From Acidobacteria bacterium 28-9 (GTDB lineage Bacteria; Acidobacteriota; Blastocatellia; Pyrinomonadales; Pyrinomonadaceae): DNA of 64,000 nt. The notes under the pieces are model-generated. The model did not search any database. It was not told the DNA's origin and was given only the letters and a program-made list of their open reading frames with translations. The position numbers and the translations under genes are program-made. How positions within the stretch are numbered: position 1 is the stretch's first letter; each line of letters starts with the position of its first letter. Positions 9,586-19,217 of this stretch are shown piece after piece. The stretch covers positions 62,001 to 126,000 of the forward strand of contig MWYY01000030.1 of assembly GCA_002050355.1 (NCBI GenBank). Reading direction: 5' to 3'.

Positions 9586-11064
9586 ATGGCTCAAGAAAAT
9601 TCGATTTCCGAACAATCCGAACAACCGCAATTGATACGCGGCGTTGGAACAATCGGCGCGACGGCGCTGAATATGATTGATATGATTGGCGTCGGACCTT
9701 TTATCACGATGCCGCTTATCATTGCCGCGATGGGCGGACCGCAGGCGATGCTCGGCTGGATTTTCGGCGCGATTCTGGTAATTTGCGACGGACTTGTCTG
9801 GTCTGAACTCGGCGCTGCGATGCCCAAGAGCGGCGGCGCATATTATTATTTGAAAGAAATTTACGGCGAGCGAAAACTCGGACGATTAATGTCGTTTTTG
9901 TTTATCTGGCAGTTGACGTTTTCCGCGCCGCTTTCGATTGCTTCAGGCTGTCTGGGTTTCGCGCTCTACGCGACTTACGCTTTTCCGAATTTAGACAAAA
10001 CATTTTTTGCGCAAGATTTTCATTTGCAGATTCCGCTGCTTGGCGATTTGTCGGCAAGTCTTGCCGCCTCTTACGGAACATTTGTCGCCATCGGTGTTTG
10101 TGTGTTCTGTGTGTTTCTGCTTTATCGCAAAATTACGGTTATCGAAAAGTTTTCCAAGTTTCTGTGGGTTGGCGTGATTCTGACAATCGTCTGGATTATT
10201 TTTGCGGGCTTGACGAATTTTAATCCCGCGCTTGCATTTGATTTTCCGCCCGACGCTTTCGTCTTAAATTCCAATTTCTTTTTGGGTTTAGGCGCGGCTT
10301 TGCTTATTGCGGTTTATGATTATTGGGGTTATTACAACGTCTGTTTTTTCGCGGGTGAGGTTAAAGACCCGGAAAAAACGATTCCGCGCTCGATAATGCT
10401 TTCGATTGCGCTGGTCGCCGCGATTTACATCTTGATGAATATCGCAATTCTAGGTGTAATTCCCTGGCGAGATTTTAGTGAAACGGCAACGAGCGATGCA
10501 CGGCGTTATGTAATTTCCGTCTTTATGGAAAGACTCTACGGACATACGGCGGGAATCATCGCAACTTTGCTGATTATGTGGACGGCGTTTTCGTCCGTCT
10601 TTTCGCTGCTTTTAGGTTATTCGCGCGTGCCGTATGCCGCATCTTTGGACGGAAACTATTTCAAAATTTTTCAAAAGATTCATCGAAAACATCATTTTCC
10701 GTATGTTTCGCTTTTGATTATGGGCGGAATCGCTGCGTTGTTTTGCTTTCTGAAATTGGCTGACGTTATAGCCGCGCTTGTCGTGATTCGCATTATCATT
10801 CAATTTCTGGCGCAAATTGTCGGTGTGATAATTTTGCGACAGACGAAACCTGATTTCCCGCGTCCGTTTAAGATGTGGCTTTATCCTCTTCCGGCTTTGG
10901 TTGCGATAATCGGATTTTTGTATGTACTTTTTATGCGCCCGAATTTTCAAAAAGAAGTGCGCTACGCCGTCGTTTTGATTGTTATCGGTTTGATCATTTA
11001 TTTCGTTCGTTCTTTCAAGCGCGGTGAATTTCCGTTCGGAGAAAAAGTTATAATAAAAAATTAG
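9586..11064 (+). CDS. APC-superfamily amino acid permease
   Basis: A 492-residue inner-membrane transporter with about 12 hydrophobic segments. The family signature appears in the first helix (TALNMIDMIGVGPFITMPL) and the second (GPQAMLGWIFGAILVICDGLVWSELGAAMPKSGGAYYYLKE). The GGAYYY motif and the later EVKDPEKTIPRSI are typical of APC/LAT-like amino acid exchangers. The 176 bp upstream are AT-rich without a clear promoter. The substrate cannot be read from the sequence. Confidence 0.88.
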   Translation: MAQENSISEQSEQPQLIRGVGTIGATALNMIDMIGVGPFITMPLIIAAMGGPQAMLGWIFGAILVICDGLVWSELGAAMPKSGGAYYYLKEIYGERKLGRLMSFLFIWQLTFSAPLSIASGCLGFALYATYAFPNLDKTFFAQDFHLQIPLLGDLSASLAASYGTFVAIGVCVFCVFLLYRKITVIEKFSKFLWVGVILTIVWIIFAGLTNFNPALAFDFPPDAFVLNSNFFLGLGAALLIAVYDYWGYYNVCFFAGEVKDPEKTIPRSIMLSIALVAAIYILMNIAILGVIPWRDFSETATSDARRYVISVFMERLYGHTAGIIATLLIMWTAFSSVFSLLLGYSRVPYAASLDGNYFKIFQKIHRKHHFPYVSLLIMGGIAALFCFLKLADVIAALVVIRIIIQFLAQIVGVIILRQTKPDFPRPFKMWLYPLPALVAIIGFLYVLFMRPNFQKEVRYAVVLIVIGLIIYFVRSFKRGEFPFGEKVIIKN

Positions 11065-11070
11065 GAAAAA

Positions 11071-11170
11071 TTTAACCGCAGATGAACACAGACGAACGCA
11101 AATTTTCATTTACCATTTACCATTTATCATTTACCATTTTCAAATCGTTTTGTGTTTATCTGTGGTTAAT
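11071..11170. repeat. Inverted-repeat element with heptamer core
   Basis: The arm TTTAACCGCAGATGAACACA (11071-11090) is complementary at 17 of 20 positions to 11151-11170. Between them are heptamer-periodic units (TTTACCA / TTTATCA types, ~11106-11137). The start codon used by the next gene (11082) lies inside the left arm, and its signal-peptide region is partly encoded by the right arm. Confidence 0.6.
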
Positions 11171-13466
11171 CTCATTTTGCTTTTTCCTGCCTTTGCGTAA
11201 AACAAACGCGCAAGTTCGTTCCGTTTATGATTACGGCGCAATCGGTTTGGGACAGCTTTTGAAACGCCTGAACACGACGAAAAGCGTGATGATGATTGGC
11301 GCACATCCCGACGACGAAGATTCTGCGCTTCTGGCATATTTAGCTCGCGGCGAAAATGCGCGGACAGCGTATCTTTCTTTGACGCGCGGCGACGGCGGGC
11401 AAAACATTATCGGCTCGGAATTGTTTGAATCTTTGGGCGTGATTCGCACCGAAGAATTATTACAAGCCCGGCGACTTGACGGCGCACAGCAATTTTTCAC
11501 ACGCGCTTTTGATTACGGTTTTTCGAAAACTTTAACGGAAGCAAAGCAAAAATGGGACGAAAAAATAATTTTGTGCGATACGGTTCGCGCCATTCGCGCA
11601 TTTCGCCCGCTCGTCGTCATTTCGCGCTTTTCGGGAACTGCCGCCGACGGACACGGACAGCATCAATATGCCGGTTACATCTCGCCTTTGGCAGTCAAAG
11701 CTGCCGCCGATGGAAATCAATGTGTTGAGAGCGGCACGCCTTGGCAAGTTTTGAAATTTTATATCGAACAAGGGTTTCGTTCGGAAGCCCAACCAACTTT
11801 AAGGATAAACACGGGCGCGTATGATTATTTGCTCGGACGTTCGTATTTCGAGATTGCGATCGAAGGCAGAAGCCAACACCAAACGCAGGAACAAGGCGGT
11901 CTGGAACTAAAGGGCGACCAATTTTCCGGTTTGAATTTGGCGGACAGCAAAGTGTCAGGAGTTGAAAAGGAGGAAAGTGTTTTTGACGGAATTGATACCT
12001 CAATCACGGGCATTTCGAAACTTTTGAATGTCGCCGAAAATGAAGGTTTAATAAAAAATCTTAAAGAAGCTCAAACAGCTGCTGAAAAAACATTGAAAGA
12101 ATTTGAGACAAACACGCCGCAAAAACTTTTGACCGATTTAATCAAAGGGTTAAAATTAATTAAATCAGGAAAACAAATTTCTAAAGTTTTAGCTCTTCCG
12201 GTTAATACTCAGATTCCAGATAAAAAATATGCTGCATCGAGCAGTATTCTTGAACAGAAAGAAAACGAATTCGCCCAGGCTATCAAACTTGCTTCGGGAA
12301 TTCGGCTTGATGCTCTCGCGGACAAGGAAATTATCGCGCCTGATGAATCTTTCCAAACAACCGTCAAAGTTTTCTTTCCAACCGGGGAAAAAGTCAAAGT
12401 CAAAGAAATCAAATTAAATGCGCCAAACAGCTGGGTAGTTTCAAAAATCGAAAAGCCAAAAGAAACAACCCAAGGTTTCAGGCGCGAAACTGCGAACGAA
12501 ACTGCTTATTTCAACGTAAAAGTTCCGACAAATGGGAAGCCGACGCAGCCTTACTGGTTAGAAAGCGAAAGAAAAAGCGATTTGTTTGCCTGGCAAAATG
12601 ATGCTAATCGAAATTTGCCGTTTGAGCAGCCAATTGTAAATGCAGAAATAAAAATAGAAATTGAAGGAGTTGAAATTTCGCTCAATCAACCAATCGAATA
12701 TCGCTTTGCAGACGACGTTCGCGGCGAAATTCGTCGAGATTTGAACGTCGTGCCGAGAGTTTCTTTGGAATTCGACCAAAATCTTGTTCTCGTTTCGGGC
12801 ATTGAAAAACCACACGACCACGAACTTGTTTTAAGCATTTCAAACAATTCAGCCGAACGTTTGGATGGAACGGCAAAATTAAGTTTGCCCGCCGATTGGC
12901 AAGCCGTTCCTTACCCGAAAAGTTTTAGTTTGAAAAACAAAGGCGATAAAACTTCTGTTAAATTTATGATAACCATTCCGCGAAATTACAAACCCGGACG
13001 TTATGAGGTCGGCGCGGAAGTGGTGGCAAACAACGAAACTTTTGCTGAAACGATGAACGTAATTGCTTATCCGCACATCCAAACGCATCGCTATTACACA
13101 AAGGCGAAAACAAAAGTTAACGTTTTGGATCTAAAAATCGCGTCTGTCAAAGTCGGTTATATTATGGGTAGCGGCGACAACGTTCCCGAAGCAATAAAAC
13201 AAATGGGTTTGAGCGTCGAGATGTTAAATGAGACAGAATTATCAAGCGGCGATTTGTCGCGCTTCGATACGATTGTCGTCGGTATTCGCGCTTCGCAAAC
13301 TCGAACGGATTTTGTCGCCAACAATCAAAAATTGCTTGATTTTGTAAAAAACGGCGGAACTTTGATTGTCCAATACCAGCGTCCCGACTACATTCAGCAA
13401 AACTTACAGCGACAACGTTCCCGAAGCAATAAAACAAATGGGTTTGAGCGTCGAGATGTTAAATGA
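11082..13466 (+). CDS. PIG-L deacetylase-family protein, N-terminal part (frameshifted)
   Basis: Residues 1-45 look like a secretion signal (LISFCFFLPLRKTNAQ). A PIG-L/LmbE-type zinc deacetylase domain follows, with MMIGAHPDDED near residue 66-76 and the later metal ligand in DGHGQHQYAG near 190. Family members hydrolyse N-acetyl groups from GlcNAc-like substrates. Residues ~410-680 are beta-rich and similar to the NEW3/Ig-like modules common in such large exported proteins. The frame ends abnormally (RQRSRSNKTNG...) because a 235-bp tandem duplication shifts the frame. Deleting one copy gives one continuous frame 11082-14031 of 904 residues. The start codon lies within a repeat arm and has a weak ribosome site. 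Confidence 0.78.
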   Translation: MNTDERKFSFTIYHLSFTIFKSFCVYLWLISFCFFLPLRKTNAQVRSVYDYGAIGLGQLLKRLNTTKSVMMIGAHPDDEDSALLAYLARGENARTAYLSLTRGDGGQNIIGSELFESLGVIRTEELLQARRLDGAQQFFTRAFDYGFSKTLTEAKQKWDEKIILCDTVRAIRAFRPLVVISRFSGTAADGHGQHQYAGYISPLAVKAAADGNQCVESGTPWQVLKFYIEQGFRSEAQPTLRINTGAYDYLLGRSYFEIAIEGRSQHQTQEQGGLELKGDQFSGLNLADSKVSGVEKEESVFDGIDTSITGISKLLNVAENEGLIKNLKEAQTAAEKTLKEFETNTPQKLLTDLIKGLKLIKSGKQISKVLALPVNTQIPDKKYAASSSILEQKENEFAQAIKLASGIRLDALADKEIIAPDESFQTTVKVFFPTGEKVKVKEIKLNAPNSWVVSKIEKPKETTQGFRRETANETAYFNVKVPTNGKPTQPYWLESERKSDLFAWQNDANRNLPFEQPIVNAEIKIEIEGVEISLNQPIEYRFADDVRGEIRRDLNVVPRVSLEFDQNLVLVSGIEKPHDHELVLSISNNSAERLDGTAKLSLPADWQAVPYPKSFSLKNKGDKTSVKFMITIPRNYKPGRYEVGAEVVANNETFAETMNVIAYPHIQTHRYYTKAKTKVNVLDLKIASVKVGYIMGSGDNVPEAIKQMGLSVEMLNETELSSGDLSRFDTIVVGIRASQTRTDFVANNQKLLDFVKNGGTLIVQYQRPDYIQQNLQRQRSRSNKTNGFERRDVK

Positions 13467-13643
13467 GACAGAATTATCAAGCGGCGATTTGTCGCGCTTC
13501 GATACGATTGTCGTCGGTATTCGCGCTTCGCAAACTCGAACGGATTTTGTCGCCAACAATCAAAAATTGCTTGATTTTGTAAAAAACGGCGGAACTTTGA
13601 TTGTCCAATACCAGCGTCCCGACTACATTCAGCAAAACTTACA
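13174..13643 (+). repeat. 235-bp direct tandem duplication inside the PIG-L-family gene
   Basis: 13174-13408 and 13409-13643 appear identical with period 235. The junction overlap is only GC (2 bases). Since 235 is not a multiple of 3, the second copy throws the frame off. The total span minus 235 is 2715 bp, exactly 905 codons. Confidence 0.95.
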
Positions 13644-14031
13644 GCCGTTTCCCGCCAGTATGACCGACACGCAGAAGACAACCGCCGGAACAACGGCGCG
13701 CGTCGCGGATGAAAACGCGAAAGTTACGATTTTAGACCGGACAAATCCGATTTTTAATTTCCCGAATCGAATCACGGACGCGGATTTTCAAGGCTGGGTG
13801 CAGGAGCGAAATCTTTATAATTTCACGACTTTTGATGCGAAATACACTCCGCTGCTCGAAACGCACGACGTTGGAGAATTAGAAAACAAAGGCGGAATGG
13901 TTTTCGCAAAAATCGGCAAGGGAAATTATATTTACAATTCGTATTCTTTTTTCCGGCAGTTGCCAAACGGAGTTTCGGGCGCATATCGAATTTTTGCGAA
14001 TTTGTTGAGTTTGCCCAAAGCCGGGAAATAA
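13366..14031 (+). CDS. PIG-L deacetylase-family protein, C-terminal part
   Basis: A 221-codon frame that continues the preceding protein after the 235-bp duplication. The real coding sequence begins at about 13411 (DNVPEAIKQMGL). It resembles a glutamine-amidotransferase-like/ThuA-like flavodoxin-type fold (FDTIVVGIRASQT, LLDFVKNGGTLIVQYQ) ending in GKGNYIYNSYSFFRQLPNGVSGAYRIFANLL. These are the C-terminal domains usually found on large PIG-L-containing exported proteins. It should not be annotated as an independent gene. Confidence 0.75.
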   Translation: MSNTSVPTTFSKTYSDNVPEAIKQMGLSVEMLNETELSSGDLSRFDTIVVGIRASQTRTDFVANNQKLLDFVKNGGTLIVQYQRPDYIQQNLQPFPASMTDTQKTTAGTTARVADENAKVTILDRTNPIFNFPNRITDADFQGWVQERNLYNFTTFDAKYTPLLETHDVGELENKGGMVFAKIGKGNYIYNSYSFFRQLPNGVSGAYRIFANLLSLPKAGK

Positions 14032-14149
14032 TTTGAGCCGCAGCACAGAGCCTAATGACTGGAAAAAATTGCTTCGCTTGAGCGAAATGATTTCTGCGCC
14101 TTTTGTCGAGCGCGGCAGCTTGATTTCCTGCTAATTTTATTGACACGGA

Positions 14150-14179
14150 TTGACGCTTTTAGTAGCCTCGACATATAAA
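14150..14179 (+). promoter_or_regulatory. Sigma70-like promoter of phoH-ybeY
   Basis: TTGACG (14150-14155), an 18-bp spacer, TATAAA (14174-14179), 35 bp upstream of the phoH start. An additional TTGACA at 14140-14145 is too far away to pair with this -10. Confidence 0.6.
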
Positions 14180-14213
14180 ATTAAAATTTCAAAAAGAGGA
14201 ACTTTTTTCAAAT

Positions 14214-16292
14214 TTGAGCAACTTAAAAAAAATCGAACTTCCGCCGCAAGGGTTGAAGACTTTATTCGGCGTTCAAGACCAAAACATCAAATATCTCGAA
14301 ACACTTCTCGACATCAGCATTGGCGCACGCGGCAACGAAATTTTGCTGGACGGCGATGCGAAAGACATCCTAACCGTCGAACAAATTTTAAATGATTTCT
14401 CAGACCTTTTTGACGGCGGTAATCAGTTTTCCGACAAAGAGCTGCGCGACGCTTTTAAACAAATCGCCGAAGACCGCACCTATTCGCTCAAAGATTATTT
14501 CACCAAATCGCGCTTTAACCCGTCGGGTAAAAAACAGGTTACGGCAAAAACCGCCAATCAACGAAAATATATCGACGCGATTTTGAGCAATGATCTGGTT
14601 TTCGGAATTGGTCCGGCGGGAACGGGAAAATCTTTTTTAGCCGTTGCTTTAGCCGTCAACGCGCTTTTTCAAAAACAGGTTTCGCGCATAATCCTGACAC
14701 GCCCGGCGGTCGAAGCCGGAGAAAAACTCGGATTTCTGCCCGGCGATTTGCAGGACAAAGTTGACCCGTATCTTCGCCCGCTCTACGATGCGCTGTTCGA
14801 CCTTGTTGACGGCGAAAGAGTTGCAAAAATGCTCGAAAAACGCATTATCGAAGTCGCGCCGCTGGCATTCATGCGCGGTCGGGCGCAAACATTAGACAGT
14901 TTGCTTTTAACCTCGGACGGCTGGCGAAAAATGGGCGACATCAAAATTGGCGATGAAGTCATCGGTTCTGACGGCAAAGCAACTGAGGTTGTCGGTGTTT
15001 TTCCGCAAGGCAAAAAGAAAGTCTATCGTCTGACAATGACAGACGGCTCAAGTACTGTTGCGTGCGCCGAACATCTCTGGCAAGTCAAAACAATGGAAGA
15101 CAAACGCCGAAATAAACAGCCGCGCGTACTGGAAACCCGAGAAATGCTCGGCAATTTTCGTCGGAATCATCAGTATCGTTACGAACTGCCGTTGCTTTCC
15201 GCGCCGGTTGAATTCGCCCGCAAAGAAATTTTGATTGAGCCTTATGCGCTGGGTTTACTGCTCGGGGACGGCTGTATCTCGGACAAAACTTCACCCGCTT
15301 TCTGCACGGCTGACGCGGAATTAGTTTCGTCTATGGAATTTTCGCTTGCCGGTATGAATTTGCATTTTCGTCGAAAGACCGAAATTGATTACGTTATTAC
15401 AAATCCGCTTGCCGGTCGTGGCGGAAATAAATTTGAGCCGGTTCGCAATCCGCTAACGCAATCGTTAAGAGAATTGAATTTAGCCGGAACAAAATCGGCA
15501 ACAAAATTTGTTCCCGAAGATTATCTTTACAACAGTGCGGAAGTTCGTCTTGCCGTTTTGCAGGGTTTGTTGGACACAGACGGCGGACCCGTTACGCAGA
15601 AAAATCGCACTTGCCGCATACAATACTCTACAACTTCCGAACGATTAAAAGACGACGTAATTTTTCTCGTCCGCTCGCTCGGCGGTGTCGCTTATTGCCG
15701 CAAACGCAAAGCCGAAGGGCGCAAGCCCGGATTTGCCAGCGGCAGAGAAGTTCCGTATCGGAGCGACTCTTATATTTTAGAAATTCGCTTGCCTCAATAT
15801 TTGGAACCGTTTAGATTGACGCGAAAAGCACGAATTTACAACGAGAACGGCGGTGGTTGTCCAACTCGTTTTATCAAAAATATTGAATACATCAGCGAAG
15901 CGGAAACACAGTGCATCAGCGTCGCCGCGCTCGATTCGCTTTATGTAACGGACGATTTTATCTTGACGCACAATACGCTCGCCGACGCTTTTATAATTTT
16001 GGACGAAGCGCAAAACACGACGAGCGAGCAGATGAAAATGTTCTTAACACGCATTGGTTTCGGCTCGAAAACGGTTGTAACCGGCGACATCACACAGATT
16101 GATTTACCGCGCGGTCAGCGCAGCGGTTTGAAAGAAGCGCAGGAAATTTTGGGCAATCTCGAAGGCATTGAGTTTGTACGCTTTACCGACAAAGACGTTG
16201 TGCGCCACAAACTCGTGCAGTTGATTGTTAAGGCTTACGAAAATCATACAAACGAAAGAGACAATCAGGAAGAGCAAAAAAGAAATTCCTGA
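14214..16292 (+). CDS. phoH: PhoH-family ATPase interrupted by an intein
   Basis: A 692-residue precursor. Residues 1-223 and 588-692 form a normal PhoH-like protein of 328 residues. An N-terminal KH-like segment is followed by the P-loop ATPase, with Walker A GPAGTGKS near residue 132-139 and Walker B IILDEAQN near 593-600. PhoH proteins are cytosolic ATPases thought to act with YbeY in RNA processing. The intervening residues 224-587 are an intein inserted between MRGR and TLADAF, a strongly conserved stretch of the ATPase. The TTG start at 14214 is 13 bases after GAGGA (14196-14200). ybeY follows 28 bp later, the usual phoH-ybeY pairing. PhoH activity should depend on protein splicing. Confidence 0.93.
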   Translation: MSNLKKIELPPQGLKTLFGVQDQNIKYLETLLDISIGARGNEILLDGDAKDILTVEQILNDFSDLFDGGNQFSDKELRDAFKQIAEDRTYSLKDYFTKSRFNPSGKKQVTAKTANQRKYIDAILSNDLVFGIGPAGTGKSFLAVALAVNALFQKQVSRIILTRPAVEAGEKLGFLPGDLQDKVDPYLRPLYDALFDLVDGERVAKMLEKRIIEVAPLAFMRGRAQTLDSLLLTSDGWRKMGDIKIGDEVIGSDGKATEVVGVFPQGKKKVYRLTMTDGSSTVACAEHLWQVKTMEDKRRNKQPRVLETREMLGNFRRNHQYRYELPLLSAPVEFARKEILIEPYALGLLLGDGCISDKTSPAFCTADAELVSSMEFSLAGMNLHFRRKTEIDYVITNPLAGRGGNKFEPVRNPLTQSLRELNLAGTKSATKFVPEDYLYNSAEVRLAVLQGLLDTDGGPVTQKNRTCRIQYSTTSERLKDDVIFLVRSLGGVAYCRKRKAEGRKPGFASGREVPYRSDSYILEIRLPQYLEPFRLTRKARIYNENGGGCPTRFIKNIEYISEAETQCISVAALDSLYVTDDFILTHNTLADAFIILDEAQNTTSEQMKMFLTRIGFGSKTVVTGDITQIDLPRGQRSGLKEAQEILGNLEGIEFVRFTDKDVVRHKLVQLIVKAYENHTNERDNQEEQKRNS
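14883..15974 (+). mobile_element. LAGLIDADG intein in PhoH with class 3 signature
   Basis: 364 in-frame codons (precursor residues 224-587). The intein begins with Ala ([14 protein letters not shown]) instead of Cys or Ser, ends FILTHN, and has Thr as the +1 extein residue. Block B reads ACAEHLW, putting His at B:10 and Trp at B:12 (intein residues 64 and 66). Block F reads ETQCISV, putting Cys at F:4 (residue 344). Block G has Thr at G:5 (residue 362) before the terminal His-Asn. Trp-Cys-Thr at these positions is the published hallmark of class 3 inteins, in which the block F cysteine starts splicing. A two-motif homing endonuclease lies in the middle: ALGLLLGDG near precursor residue 346 and [10 protein letters not shown] near 449. 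Confidence 0.9.
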
Positions 16293-16320
16293 TTGAAAAC
16301 TAAAATCGAATCTTTTCCGA

Positions 16321-16746
16321 ATGTCCGAAGTCATAAATTGCCAACGCAAAATCAAAATCGCAGCCGAAGATTTTCAATTATTTACCGAACGAGCGATTGA
16401 AATCGTTCCCGAAGCGAAAGGGAATTCCGCGACGATTGCTTTTATCTCTGATTGGAAAATGCGTGAATTGAATAAAACTTTTCGCGGTAAAAATTCTACG
16501 ACCGACGTTTTATCGTTTCCGTTTGAATCGAACGAATTTGAAGCGTGCGAAAACAATCTGGGCGATATTGTAATTTCGGTTGAACAAGCCGAAAGGCAGG
16601 CGAAGGAAAACAATTTGGATCTTGCGACGGAAGTAAAACAATTGATTCTACACGGCGTTCTTCATCTGTGCGGTTTCGACCACGAAACTGATAACGGCAA
16701 GATGAATGAAATCGAATTAAAACTTCGTGAAAAGTTGAATATTTAA
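16321..16746 (+). CDS. ybeY: Endoribonuclease YbeY (rRNA maturation factor)
   Basis: A 141-residue zinc-dependent endoribonuclease needed for 16S rRNA 3'-end maturation and 70S quality control. The family-defining zinc motif is HGVLHLCGFDHETD near residues 104-117 (HxxxHxxGxxH), and TDVLSFPF is near residue 60-67. Length is typical. It follows phoH by 28 bp and is probably co-transcribed with it. Confidence 0.93.
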   Translation: MSEVINCQRKIKIAAEDFQLFTERAIEIVPEAKGNSATIAFISDWKMRELNKTFRGKNSTTDVLSFPFESNEFEACENNLGDIVISVEQAERQAKENNLDLATEVKQLILHGVLHLCGFDHETDNGKMNEIELKLREKLNI

Positions 16747-16827
16747 ATTGAAGATTACAATAGATTGAAGTCAAATTTTTCTTTATAATCTCTAGATTCT
16801 GCCGCTAAGTATGGCAAAAATAACAAA

Positions 16828-18339
16828 ATGAATCAAACAAACCGAACAGCCGACTCGTGCGTGATGGTTATCTTCGGCGCAACCGGCGATTTGACTAAAC
16901 GCAAACTTTTCCCCGCGCTTTACAATTTAGCGAAAGAAGGATTTTTGCCCGAAAATTTTGCCATCGTAGGTGTTGGTCGGCAGGAACTTGAAACCAATGA
17001 TTTTCGCACAAAAATTATTGACGATTTGAAAGGCTTTATCGAAGGCGCACCGGATAAAAATCTTGTCAAATGGTTTGAAGAGCGCACTTACTACACGGGC
17101 GGCGATTTCGATGATGACAAAAAACTGTTTAAGGATATAAAAGACTTGCTCGCCGAAGTCTGCGAAAAGCACGAGATTCCGCAAAACTTTTTTTATTATC
17201 TCGCAACGCCGCCGCAGCTTTTCGCTAATGTTGCCGGAAAAATTTATAAAAACGGCTTGGGTAAAGAGGAAAACGGGTTTTGGCGCAGATTTATTTTTGA
17301 AAAACCGTTCGGGCGCGACCTCGAATCCGCGAAAAAGCTCAATCACGAACTCGGCAAAATTCTCAAAGAAAACCAAATTTACCGGATTGACCATTATTTG
17401 GGGAAGGAAACCGTTCAGAATATTTTGGTTTTTCGTTTTGGAAATAGTATTTTCGAGCCGATTTGGAACAGAAATTTTATTGACAGCGTGCAGATAACGG
17501 TGGCGGAAAAACTCGGCGTCGAGCAGCGCGGCGGTTACTACGATACAGCAGGCGCGCTGCGCGATATGATACCGAATCATATTTTTCAACTAATTACTTT
17601 GACGGCGATGGAGCCGCCCGTTTCTTTTGAAGCCGATGAAGTGCGCGACGAGCAGGCGAAAATTCTGCACGCTATTCAGCCGTTCTCGCCCGAAGACGTT
17701 CTGCACAACGCCGTGCGCGGGCAGTATGCGGCGGGCGCAACCAACGACAAAAAAGTTGCGGCTTACCGCGACGAGCAAAGTGTTGCGCCCGCCTCGAACA
17801 CGGAAACTTACGCCGCGTTGAAAATTTTGATTGACAATTGGCGTTGGGCGGACGTGCCGTTTTACGTCCGAACAGGTAAACATTTGTCGGAAAAATATAC
17901 GACGATTGTTATTCAATTTAAAAAAGCGCCGTTCGTTTTGTTCCGCGATACTTCGATTGAACGCCTGACGACCAACCGAATCGTCATTCATATCCAGCCG
18001 GACGAAGGAATTACCCTGCATTTCGGCGCGAAGTTGCCGGGTCCAATCGTTAACATGGGTGCGGTTGATATGGATTTTAATTATCTGGAACATTTCGGCA
18101 AAACCGTCAGCACCGGCTACGAACGGCTTTTATTTGATTGTATGACGGGCGACGCGACGCTTTTTCAGCGCGCCGATATGGTCGAAGCGAGCTGGAAAAT
18201 TGTTTCGCCGATTCTGGACGTTTGGCAGGCAATTCCGGCGCGCGATTTTCCGAATTACGAAGCCGGAACCTGGGGACCGCCCGAAGCCGACCAATTGCTT
18301 GAACACGACGGAAGACACTGGAAAAATACGGTTGATTGA
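16828..18339 (+). CDS. zwf: Glucose-6-phosphate 1-dehydrogenase
   Basis: A 503-residue enzyme of the oxidative pentose phosphate pathway, producing 6-phosphogluconolactone and NADPH. It has the N-terminal nucleotide-binding motif [12 protein letters not shown] (residues ~13-24), EKPFGRD in the middle, and the active-site signature RIDHYLGKE near residue 188-196. Length is typical. A consensus TATAAT at 16784-16789 lies upstream, but no well-spaced -35 accompanies it. pgl follows after 6 bp, so the first two steps of the pathway are co-transcribed. No gnd is present in the window. Confidence 0.96.
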   Translation: MNQTNRTADSCVMVIFGATGDLTKRKLFPALYNLAKEGFLPENFAIVGVGRQELETNDFRTKIIDDLKGFIEGAPDKNLVKWFEERTYYTGGDFDDDKKLFKDIKDLLAEVCEKHEIPQNFFYYLATPPQLFANVAGKIYKNGLGKEENGFWRRFIFEKPFGRDLESAKKLNHELGKILKENQIYRIDHYLGKETVQNILVFRFGNSIFEPIWNRNFIDSVQITVAEKLGVEQRGGYYDTAGALRDMIPNHIFQLITLTAMEPPVSFEADEVRDEQAKILHAIQPFSPEDVLHNAVRGQYAAGATNDKKVAAYRDEQSVAPASNTETYAALKILIDNWRWADVPFYVRTGKHLSEKYTTIVIQFKKAPFVLFRDTSIERLTTNRIVIHIQPDEGITLHFGAKLPGPIVNMGAVDMDFNYLEHFGKTVSTGYERLLFDCMTGDATLFQRADMVEASWKIVSPILDVWQAIPARDFPNYEAGTWGPPEADQLLEHDGRHWKNTVD

Positions 18340-18345
18340 AAATCA

Positions 18346-19122
18346 ATGAAATCTACTATTGAAATCTTTCCTGACCTTTCCGAAATAAGCTGGGTTGCCG
18401 CCGAAAAATTTATCTCAATCGGCAATGAAGCCGTCAAACAAAACGGCAAATTTACGGTTGCACTTGCCGGCGGCTCAACGCCGAAATCTTTATACCGACT
18501 TTTAACCACTGAAGATTTCAGAAAACGGATTGATTGGTCGAGAGTTTTTTTCTTTTTCGGCGACGAACGTAATGTTTTGCCCGATGATGAAGAGAGCAAT
18601 TTCCGAATGGCAAACGAAAATCTTTTAAAGCCTTTGCAAATTTCGGAAAATCAAATTTTTCGCTGGCAAACCCAAATCGGAGATGCGGAAAAAATCGCCG
18701 AGGATTACGAAGAAAAGATAAAAGATTTTTTTAAATTGAGGGGAAACCCGTCCGCTGTCGAAGATGCTTCAGACTTTTTGCTTCCGCGTTTCGACCTTCT
18801 TTTGCTCGGAATGGGCGATGACGGACACACGGCTTCGCTTTTTCCTTTTACAGATGCTTTACGCGAGCGGAAAAAAATTGCAGTTTCAAACCCAGTAGAA
18901 AAATTAAACACTGTTCGACTGACGCTGACGTTTCCAGCAATAAATAACGCTTCAAATGTAATGTTTTTGATAAACGGAGAGGGAAAAGCCGATGTTTTGC
19001 GCGTGGTTTTGGAAGGCGAATTCAAGCCGGAGAAATTTCCGTCACAAAATATAAAACCCGCAAACGGCAATCTTTTCTGGTTGGTAGATCAAAAAGCCGC
19101 CGAATTTATCATTTGTCATTAA
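18346..19122 (+). CDS. pgl: 6-phosphogluconolactonase
   Basis: A 258-residue hydrolase of the product of Zwf. It contains the sugar-isomerase-like motif ALAGGSTPKSLY (residues ~39-50), FFFGDERNVLPDD near 65-77, and the conserved LLLGMGDDGHTASLFP near 148-163. It lies 6 bp after zwf. The final codons (FIICH) and the stop are embedded in the left arm of a downstream inverted repeat, so the extreme C-terminus may be repeat-derived. Confidence 0.93.
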   Translation: MKSTIEIFPDLSEISWVAAEKFISIGNEAVKQNGKFTVALAGGSTPKSLYRLLTTEDFRKRIDWSRVFFFFGDERNVLPDDEESNFRMANENLLKPLQISENQIFRWQTQIGDAEKIAEDYEEKIKDFFKLRGNPSAVEDASDFLLPRFDLLLLGMGDDGHTASLFPFTDALRERKKIAVSNPVEKLNTVRLTLTFPAINNASNVMFLINGEGKADVLRVVLEGEFKPEKFPSQNIKPANGNLFWLVDQKAAEFIICH

Positions 19123-19212
19123 ACATTTATCATTTATCGTTTATCATTTAACAATTAACATTTAATCGCGGGACAAAAGATAAATGGCAAACGATAAATG
19201 TTTAATGACAAA
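19112..19212. repeat. Heptamer inverted repeat between pgl and the CBS gene
   Basis: A perfect 20-bp inverted pair at 19112-19131 and 19193-19212, with further partial complementarity inward. The interior is a run of 7-bp units related to CATTTAT / CATTTAA. The left arm contains the pgl stop codon, and the right arm ends 5 bp before the next start. The long hairpin could act as an RNA stability or termination element. Confidence 0.85.
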
Positions 19213-19217
19213 GACGT

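Noticed and set aside
11082-14031. PIG-L protein as BshB, the bacillithiol deacetylase, because bshC is close by
   Set aside because: BshB proteins are about 230 residues and cytosolic. This one is ~900 residues with a signal peptide and extra Ig-like and amidotransferase-like domains, and a permease gene lies between it and bshC.
16748-16789. A complete promoter upstream of zwf
   Set aside because: The TATAAT is perfect but TTGAAG boxes are 13 or 30 bp away. Only the -10 is supported.
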